From: Deltaproteobacteria bacterium | Lineage (GTDB): Bacteria; Desulfobacterota; Dissulfuribacteria; Dissulfuribacterales; QOAL01 | Direction: 5' to 3' | Length of the DNA stretch: 64,000 bases | Assembly: GCA_026995935.1 (NCBI GenBank) | Contig: JALWNK010000073.1 | Coordinates: forward strand, 1 to 64,000 | Shown here: piece by piece, positions 59,801 to 64,000 of the stretch | Layout of the letters: each line of letters begins with the position of its first letter | Position numbering within the stretch: position 1 is the first letter of the stretch | Translations under genes and position numbers: made by a program | The notes under the pieces: generated by a model | Database searches by the model: none | Told to the model about the DNA's origin: nothing | What the model saw: only the letters and a program-made list of their open reading frames with translations

Positions 59801-60728
59801 AGAAGGAAGAATCACTCCAAGTGACCTTTCAAGGCTTCCTGGCAAGATAGAAATAGGAGCATGGGGAGGTACTACTGTTTTCGGCTTCCCGGGAATAACC
59901 ATAAGGGATAACAGTGGTTTTCTGGCTATATTTCTTTCAAGGAGTCAGGCGCATTCTGAATCGCAAAAGGGACTTGGTTTTCTCATGGAGAGCCAGCTTA
60001 AAAAGGAGATACGCCACCTTAAGAACATGCTTCACCAGGCGATTTCCGAGGCCTTTTCTTCCCTGATTAAACAATATCCCTTCGATTCAAAAAAAATTGG
60101 GAAAGAGGTGATCCAGATAAAGGAGCTGGCATTTTCTTTTCAAAAGGAGAGGCATTTTCCCCATTGGGCCGCAATTCCTGATTATGAGGAGTTTCAGGAA
60201 GCGGTTTTACAGGCCAAAAAAGGGCTCCTTTCTGGATTTCACGCCTGGCTTGCCCTTTTTGAGCCGGTACTTTTTGAATACGTAGAATTGCGGCTTGAGG
60301 AGAAAAGGATAAAAAAGGCCCGAGGCAAGATGAATATAATGGCCTCGCTGCTCGAATCTGTATCCGATATGAGGATGGTAGTTATTCAGCAGTGCCTTTC
60401 AAACCGCAGTCATGAACAGCTTTTAAAGAGTGCATCAAGGTATCTCAAGGCCCTGAGACTTCGTATTGTAAGGGCGGAAAATGCGCCAAACAAAGATGCC
60501 CAAAAGCTTGAGCGGTTTAAGCCAACTTGGGAAACATACCTCAAGATTCTTCAGGGCATGGAATCATTTGCCACTTCACCTTCAAACATCCAGAAGGCCT
60601 ACCAGGAACTACAGATACAGGTTTTTGAGTTCATGGTATCGGTGTTTGCTCCTGAGCTTTCCATAAGAAACAGGTTTTCCCTAAAGAAACTGTCTACTCT
60701 TTTGACCATTTGTCAAAAAGGCCTTTAA
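56784..60728 (+). CDS. hrpA: ATP-dependent RNA helicase HrpA
   Basis: DEAH-box helicase of about 1314 aa, the normal HrpA length. SGETGSGKTTQLPK (residues 71-84), DEAH (169-172) in ILDEAHERSINIDL, TSATMEVEKF, FLPTEKHI, LSTNIAETSITVPG and QRAGRAGRVQ make the motor; then the helicase-associated and OB-fold domains and a long DUF3418 C-terminal region. E. coli HrpA splits stalled ribosomes and processes mRNA. The true start is unsure: the ATG at 56784 or 56808 lies inside the MBL gene and neither has a clear ribosome-binding site, so the overlap is about 75-100 bases. Confidence 0.9.
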   Translation: MIPLCFLAMTTVQNRQTPLEDKKRPIRISASSPDIPSDLARSVTCQQGLPICDVWDELVRAVRENQVILVSGETGSGKTTQLPKICLVAGRGRGGLIGCCQPRRIAAISVAKRVQQELGPPLKDVVGFQIRFTHRLSSKTRIKFMTDGILLAEVQRDPFLYAYDTIILDEAHERSINIDLISGVLKGLLKKRKDLKAIITSATMEVEKFLKFFDDPPLIKVPGRSFPVEILHENENWYEDSKETVLEEKVLTCCQMIRRTDPYGDILVFLPTEKHIFNSIKLLKRRLRDDCELLPLFGRLPASRQAQIFRPSKKQKIILSTNIAETSITVPGIRYVIDSGLSRISRYNVNTHLKSLPIERISKASAMQRAGRAGRVQKGLCIRLYSQEEFLLMDEFLPPEIKRCNLSEVILKILNMGLGPAEDFPFMDPPRPAAIKEGLHTLLELGAVDKKGKLTRLGRKMARLPLDPRLSRIIFQAKKEGCVNEILPIVSALSIQDIWVAHENGESQSLHRKKSLMDESSDFFTILKVWARLKEMKEEGASRGRIRKFCQKHLLSSQRIMEWEDIYNQIVSICRELKIIKKRNVNGKISSSDLKNNPALRELVHRSVLAGFLGHAAQKKAIGPGYLGAKGKELFIFPASSLFKKGPQWIVSAEQVRTSRSFARTVAPIRPEWIEEFAPHLCKYHFFEPRWDNKRGEAIVKERVNFYGMTIIPARRRSLKSVDRDLARKILIQEGLSTCELKFDYPFKRHNRAILEELEEMEQKRRSRNAYLEMEVLFDFFEKALSKVEKRLGRKICDEHGLRAALRRDRSLDRILRLDRDILLRQAASSNMERLYPGSLHVDGQRLPLTYRFDPGNKDDGIVVQIPLVLLPFLEKDRFDWLVPGFLQEKIALYLKNLPKKLRKRLEPLDEKAALIMECLDFGKGSLKRQFLSIIREKFEMELDTKDLLEDSLLPSHLSMTFEIVDRKGNTIKKSKDLLRLKKGLYTLSKKELDSWINFRTVAQKIEGRITPSDLSRLPGKIEIGAWGGTTVFGFPGITIRDNSGFLAIFLSRSQAHSESQKGLGFLMESQLKKEIRHLKNMLHQAISEAFSSLIKQYPFDSKKIGKEVIQIKELAFSFQKERHFPHWAAIPDYEEFQEAVLQAKKGLLSGFHAWLALFEPVLFEYVELRLEEKRIKKARGKMNIMASLLESVSDMRMVVIQQCLSNRSHEQLLKSASRYLKALRLRIVRAENAPNKDAQKLERFKPTWETYLKILQGMESFATSPSNIQKAYQELQIQVFEFMVSVFAPELSIRNRFSLKKLSTLLTICQKGL

Positions 60729-60751
60729 AAAATCCTTAATAATTCCGATTA
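60726..60751 (+). promoter_or_regulatory. Possible sigma-28-type promoter of motAB
   Basis: TAAA (60726-60729), 14 bases, then TCCGATTA (60744-60751), compared with the FliA pattern TAAA-N15-GCCGATAA. The CCGAT core is kept. It lies upstream of a leader ORF and motA, which are commonly sigma-28 dependent. Weaker than the flgM promoter. Confidence 0.4.
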
Positions 60752-60797
60752 AGAAAAGGAAGTATGTGCAAAGAAAATATTTTTTAAAGGAGCAAAC

Positions 60798-60830
60798 ATG
60801 CCCCTCTTTAATCACCTGGGGTTTTTTTAA
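60798..60830 (+). CDS. Ten-codon leader ORF before motA
   Basis: AAAGGAG (60786-60792) sits ideally before an ATG (60798) that opens MPLFNHLGFF and stops at TAA 60828-60830. It is in the same frame as motA, three bases before its ATG, which has no good Shine-Dalgarno of its own. The most likely use is translational coupling. It may have no peptide function. Confidence 0.4.
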   Translation: MPLFNHLGFF

Positions 60831-60833
60831 GCC

Positions 60834-61604
60834 ATGGATTTAGGGACAGTAGTAGGCCTGGTACTGGGCATTGTCTTGATAGTCACCGCCATCTTCCTTG
60901 GCGGCAGTATTACTGCCTTTATAGATGTCCCCTCTGTCTTGATTGTGGTTGGTGGGGCAGTAGCGGCAACCTTCATCCGCTTCACACTGCAAGACGTCCT
61001 TGGAAGCATAAGTGTTGCCATGAATGCCTTTTTTGCCAAGACCAAGCCCCCCCAGGAGATCATCAAGGAGCTGGTAAATCTATCTAACATTGCAAGAAAG
61101 GAGGGATTGCTGAAGCTTGAAAAACAGCCAATAGACGACCCTTTCCTCAAAAAGGCCATCATGTACTGCGTTGACGGACACGAGGCCGATTTCATCCAGG
61201 ATGTAATGGAAAAGGAGATAGAGCTTACCCTTGAAAGACACAGCCTCGGTAAAGGGATATTTGACGCCATTGGGGATGCAGCCCCTGCCTTTGGCATGAT
61301 CGGGACCCTGGTTGGCCTTGTAAACATGCTTGGAAACATGTCAGACCCTTCAAGCATCGGACCAGCCATGGCCGTTGCCCTTCTCACAACCCTCTACGGG
61401 GCAATAATGGCAAACCTCATCGCCCTTCCCATTGCTGACAAACTCAAAAGAAGGAGCCAGGAGGAGGAGCTTAATAAGCGCCTTGTGCTGGAAGGAGTTC
61501 TCGGGCTCCAGAAGGGCCTTAACCCAAGGGTGCTTGAAGAGCTGCTAAAGACCTTCCTGCCTCCAAAGGCGCGGGGAGCAAGCGAAGAAGGCGGAGGCGA
61601 ATAA
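60834..61604 (+). CDS. motA: Flagellar motor stator protein MotA
   Basis: Four-helix stator subunit (256 aa) that couples ion flow to torque. N-terminal helices about residues 3-22 and 30-50, a cytoplasmic domain with LVNLSNIARKEGLLKLE near 80, and the pore-lining helices near 150-195 with APAFGMIGTLVGLVNML and AVALLTTLYGAIMANLIALPIADKLKRRS. Family MotA/PomA (length near 255 favours PomA-like). The ATG has only a distant GGGG upstream, so translation likely depends on the 10-codon leader. motB follows 1 base after the stop. Confidence 0.93.
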   Translation: MDLGTVVGLVLGIVLIVTAIFLGGSITAFIDVPSVLIVVGGAVAATFIRFTLQDVLGSISVAMNAFFAKTKPPQEIIKELVNLSNIARKEGLLKLEKQPIDDPFLKKAIMYCVDGHEADFIQDVMEKEIELTLERHSLGKGIFDAIGDAAPAFGMIGTLVGLVNMLGNMSDPSSIGPAMAVALLTTLYGAIMANLIALPIADKLKRRSQEEELNKRLVLEGVLGLQKGLNPRVLEELLKTFLPPKARGASEEGGGE

Positions 61605-61605
61605 C

Positions 61606-62364
61606 ATGGGCAAGAAGTGTGAATGCCCCAAGGGCGCTCCCATGTGGATGGTCACATTTGGTGACCTCATGTCCCTGCTTTTATGTTTTTTTGTACTCCT
61701 TCTCTCCTTTTCTACCACTGACCCTGCCATGTACAAGGAGGTTGCAGGCTCCTTGGAGAAGGCCTTTGGCGTGCAAAGAGAAGACATTACCCTGGAAATA
61801 CCCAAGGGAATCGACATCATCTCCAGGGACTTCAATCCGCCCTTTTCAGTAGATGTAATACTTGAGAAGATAAAATCTGCCATAAAGCTTGAGCTCATTA
61901 AGGGGGAGATAGATGTTGAGGCCCTTAGCGACAGGGTGATACTCAGGCTCAAGGACGAAATCACTTTTCCCCCTGGAAGCGACAGGCTCTTTAAAAGGTC
62001 AAAGCCGATACTGGATAAAATCCGCACCATAATTGAAAGCGTACCAGGGGACATATCAGTTGAGGGACACACGGACGACACCCCTGTAACCGGGGCATTC
62101 AAGTCCAACTGGCATCTTTCCGCCGCAAGGGCAGCAACGGTTGTAGAGTATCTTTTGAGCCGTCATACAATAGATCCCCAAAGGATGGCGGCAGTTGGTT
62201 TCGGAGACAGCAGGCCCTTGGTCCTTAACGACAGCCCGGAACACAGGGCAAGAAACAGAAGGGTTGAAATAGTCTTCATGCAACCCAGCAACCCTGATGA
62301 CTTCGAGGTCAAACCCCTTGACAAAAAAGGCATATTGAAACAAGAACCACTTCCTATGGATTAG
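61606..62364 (+). CDS. motB: Flagellar motor stator protein MotB
   Basis: Stator partner of MotA (252 aa). One helix, MVTFGDLMSLLLCFFVLLLSF, contains the ion-carrying aspartate D20. A plug/linker region follows, then the OmpA-like peptidoglycan-binding domain at about residues 115-225: SVEGHTDDTPVTGAFKSNWHLSAARA and RMAAVGFGDSRPLVLND, RNRRVEIVF. The ion (proton or sodium) cannot be decided from this. The C-terminal 25 residues are an unstructured tail. PilZ-like gene follows 3 bases later. Confidence 0.94.
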   Translation: MGKKCECPKGAPMWMVTFGDLMSLLLCFFVLLLSFSTTDPAMYKEVAGSLEKAFGVQREDITLEIPKGIDIISRDFNPPFSVDVILEKIKSAIKLELIKGEIDVEALSDRVILRLKDEITFPPGSDRLFKRSKPILDKIRTIIESVPGDISVEGHTDDTPVTGAFKSNWHLSAARAATVVEYLLSRHTIDPQRMAAVGFGDSRPLVLNDSPEHRARNRRVEIVFMQPSNPDDFEVKPLDKKGILKQEPLPMD

Positions 62365-62367
62365 AAA

Positions 62368-62964
62368 ATGAACAAGGAAACCCGGGAACAACGAGATTCA
62401 CTAAGGATAAAGGACAGGATTCTCCTGTCTTTCCATTCAGTCTCTGTGGATGAGTTTAAGGCTAGTGTGAAGAACTACATGGAGGGTACAGAGGATCCGT
62501 GGGTTGATACCTGCCACCCAACGTTCCAAAAGGACATAAAAACCCATCTTAGACACATCAAGGAAAAGGACAAGGACCTAGCTGCCGTTCTGGAAATCCT
62601 TGATCAAAAACTAAACATGATCCTTGGCCTTATGGACACAGGGGATACCTGTGAAAAAGATGGGATTCCCAAGAAACTCTATAAGGTTGATCTCAGCGCC
62701 AAAGGTATCGGTTTCCTTACTAAGGAAAGGCTTTCCAAGGGCTCTATTCTCAAACTTTCCATAGGTCTTCTGCCGGAACACTACTTCTTTACCTGTTTTG
62801 GACAGGTGGTTCGCAGTGAGGAGAGAAAAGACGGTACTTTTAACGGCGTAAAATTTATCTGGATAACCGAGGACGACCAGGAAAAACTCATTGAACACAT
62901 CTTCAGCAGGCAGGTCATCTATCTAAGAATGAGACGGCAGGAGAAGGAAAGGAAGAAGGACTAG
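62368..62964 (+). CDS. PilZ-like protein linked to motAB
   Basis: A 198-aa protein. The C-terminal half reads like a PilZ domain: KVDLSAKGIGFLTKERLSKGSILKLSI near residue 108 holds the D/NxSxxG motif, and LLPEHYFFTCFGQVVRSEERKDGTFNGVKFIWI the following strands. The RxxxR part that binds cyclic di-GMP may be represented by the arginines near residues 6-17 or be missing, so ligand binding is uncertain. As the third gene behind motAB it probably tunes motor output in response to cyclic di-GMP, like YcgR. That role is inferred from context. Confidence 0.7.
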   Translation: MNKETREQRDSLRIKDRILLSFHSVSVDEFKASVKNYMEGTEDPWVDTCHPTFQKDIKTHLRHIKEKDKDLAAVLEILDQKLNMILGLMDTGDTCEKDGIPKKLYKVDLSAKGIGFLTKERLSKGSILKLSIGLLPEHYFFTCFGQVVRSEERKDGTFNGVKFIWITEDDQEKLIEHIFSRQVIYLRMRRQEKERKKD

Positions 62965-62991
62965 GGAATTTTTTTTAAAGGGTTTTTTCCT

Positions 62992-64000
62992 TTAGGATTT
63001 TGACTTTAGTAAGCGCCTGTAAACTTCAAGGGTTTTTTTCGCACTCTTCTCCCAGCTAAATTGCTTCAGACGTTTGCTTCCTTGTCTAATTAATTCCTTC
63101 CTTATCTCTTCATCAAGACAAAGCCTTTTTATGGCCTCGGCCATCTCCCTTATGTCCTTTGGATTAACAAGTATGGCAGCATCTCCTGCAACCTCTGGCA
63201 TGGACGAGCAATTCGAAGTAATTACAGGGGTTCTTGTTGAAAAGGCCTCAAGAATTGGGAGGCCAAAGCCCTCGTAAAGGCTTGCAAAGACAAGCCCGTA
63301 ACTTTGAGACAGCCAGGGGTAAACATTATCCACCTCCCCAACTTGATAGACCATTGAGAATGACTCTAACTTGGCCTTCTCGTCTCTTCTCAGCTTTCCG
63401 ATTATGACCAGGACCGTACCTTGAGGAAGGCTTTCTCTCACCAGATCAAAGGCCCTTGCTATGGAAATCACGTTTTTCCTCCTGTCCTTTGAAGAAAATG
63501 CCAGGAGAAATCGCTTGCACTTTATTCCCCTTGTTTTTAAAGGATCCTCGTCTTCACCGCGGATTGATTGTTTCATCCTGGTCAATTTTTCCTTGCAGCC
63601 AAGGTGAACAACGTCTACGGCTCTTGGGTTCAAATTGAAGATGGAGCAGAGGTCTCTTTTGGTGGCATTTGATACGCAGATAAAGTGATCCGCCCTCCTA
63701 ACTGCAAGCTCAAAGGGTAGAAGATTTGAACGCCTGTAAAGATGCGGTAGTCGATATCGTCTTAGATCATGGACGGTAAGTATCCTTTGGCCTGAGAACC
63801 TGGGGGGCATGAAATGGTGGAAACAGTGATAGAGTTCGTAATTGCCTGCCAAGGCCTCAAGTGAAAGATAAGGGAAAAGCTGCCAAAGCCTTTCTATCCA
63901 TCTGAATTTAAACGGACACTTCCTGGTCCTTATCCTGTTCCTTTGGCATTCTGTAAGGCCTGTAAGAAATCTTTTTGATATTCCTTGGTACCTAGCCTGA
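62992..64000 (-). CDS. Group 1 (GT4) glycosyltransferase, 5' end beyond window
   Basis: The frame is open to the window end at 64000, so the start is missing and at least 336 residues are visible. Seen: YHCFHHFMPPRFSGQRILTVHDL and RRADHFICVSNATKRDLCSIF at the end of the N-terminal Rossmann domain, then SSKDRRKNVISIARAF, VVIIGKLR-like VLVIIGKLRRDEKAKL, and the donor-binding SLYEGFGLPILEAFSTRTPVITSN with SMPEVAGDAAILVNPKD. It likely builds surface polysaccharide or LPS. An apparent start inside the frame (63852) would cut off the N-terminal domain and is rejected. Confidence 0.85.
   Translation of the reverse strand, partial: QARYQGISKRFLTGLTECQRNRIRTRKCPFKFRWIERLWQLFPYLSLEALAGNYELYHCFHHFMPPRFSGQRILTVHDLRRYRLPHLYRRSNLLPFELAVRRADHFICVSNATKRDLCSIFNLNPRAVDVVHLGCKEKLTRMKQSIRGEDEDPLKTRGIKCKRFLLAFSSKDRRKNVISIARAFDLVRESLPQGTVLVIIGKLRRDEKAKLESFSMVYQVGEVDNVYPWLSQSYGLVFASLYEGFGLPILEAFSTRTPVITSNCSSMPEVAGDAAILVNPKDIREMAEAIKRLCLDEEIRKELIRQGSKRLKQFSWEKSAKKTLEVYRRLLKSKS

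Noticed and set aside
60798-61604. motA starting at ATG 60798
   Set aside because: The frame is the same, but a TAA at 60828-60830 stops it before the true MotA start at 60834.

Overview
The window reads as ordinary chromosome of an anaerobic, flagellated, Gram-negative bacterium, most like a sulfur-cycle member of the Desulfobacterota (former Deltaproteobacteria). Signs of this are a DVU0524-type protein paired with FlgM, a DUF39 homocysteine-biosynthesis protein next to a CBS protein, an AhbC/AhbD-type radical SAM protein in a heme cluster, hopanoid genes hpnB and hpnH, nickel-pincer genes larB and larE, and many oxygen-sensitive radical SAM enzymes. BamD, MotAB/PilZ, MltG and a Tat-exported TRAP binding protein show a double membrane and motility. 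The lineage is inferred from gene content only. Coding density is high. I see no rRNA, tRNA, CRISPR array or prophage. The only mobile-DNA trace is a possible IS end at the extreme left.

Layout. 1-1.7 kb: possible transposase start, DUF362 protein and DUF202 membrane protein (minus). 1.8-8.6 kb (plus): glycogen synthase, a relic of a P-type ATPase C-terminus, heme genes (AhbC/D-like radical SAM, hemE, hemH), phosphohexomutase and dciA. 8.6-12.8 kb (minus): kinase-like protein, then bioF-bioH-bioC. 13-17.2 kb: hypothetical protein, larB, a 39-aa basic microprotein (minus), then CBS protein, DUF39 protein and a short larE. 17.3-20.1 kb: HU, DAHP synthase, glutamine amidotransferase, membrane protein. 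20.1-24.1 kb (minus): hopanoid/isoprenoid set hpnB-ispH-DUF116-hpnH. 24.1-29.1 kb (minus): trxA-trxB-bamD and histidine kinase-radA.

29.2-34.2 kb: purD-purE fusion, tsaC, ttcA-like (minus), mltG, slyD. 34.3-39.3 kb (minus): a tight operon of radical SAM protein, thioesterase, RNase G, hisC, DUF134 and macrodomain protein. 39.4-40.3 kb: DVU0524-like gene and flgM behind a strong sigma-28-type promoter. 40.4-44.4 kb (minus): SnoaL-like protein, a kinase fragment-like protein with a degenerate GGDEF domain, PAS histidine kinase, Mrp ATPase. 44.4-50.4 kb: tlyA, clpS-clpA, glucan phosphorylase. 50.5-54.3 kb: adk (minus), TRAP permeases (plus) facing the TRAP binding protein (minus). 54.4-60.7 kb (plus): SH3 protein, yacG, thioredoxin-reductase-like enzyme, MBL hydrolase, hrpA. 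60.7-63 kb: motA, motB and a PilZ-like protein behind a possible sigma-28 promoter and a 10-codon leader. 63-64 kb: glycosyltransferase (minus) running off the right edge.

How the genes work together. GlgA and the glucan phosphorylase cover glycogen synthesis and breakdown. The heme cluster couples HemE and a ferrochelatase to an AhbD-like enzyme, suggesting a hybrid coproporphyrin route. BioC, BioH and BioF make and use pimeloyl-ACP for biotin. HpnH, HpnB and IspH link isoprenoid supply to hopanoid side-chain building. FlgM, its promoter and the motAB promoter point to a sigma-28 flagellar circuit. The most unusual items are the hybrid heme cluster, the H-box protein without an ATPase domain, the truncated LarE, the PurD-PurE fusion, two promoters overlapped by palindromes, the motA leader and the ATPase relic.
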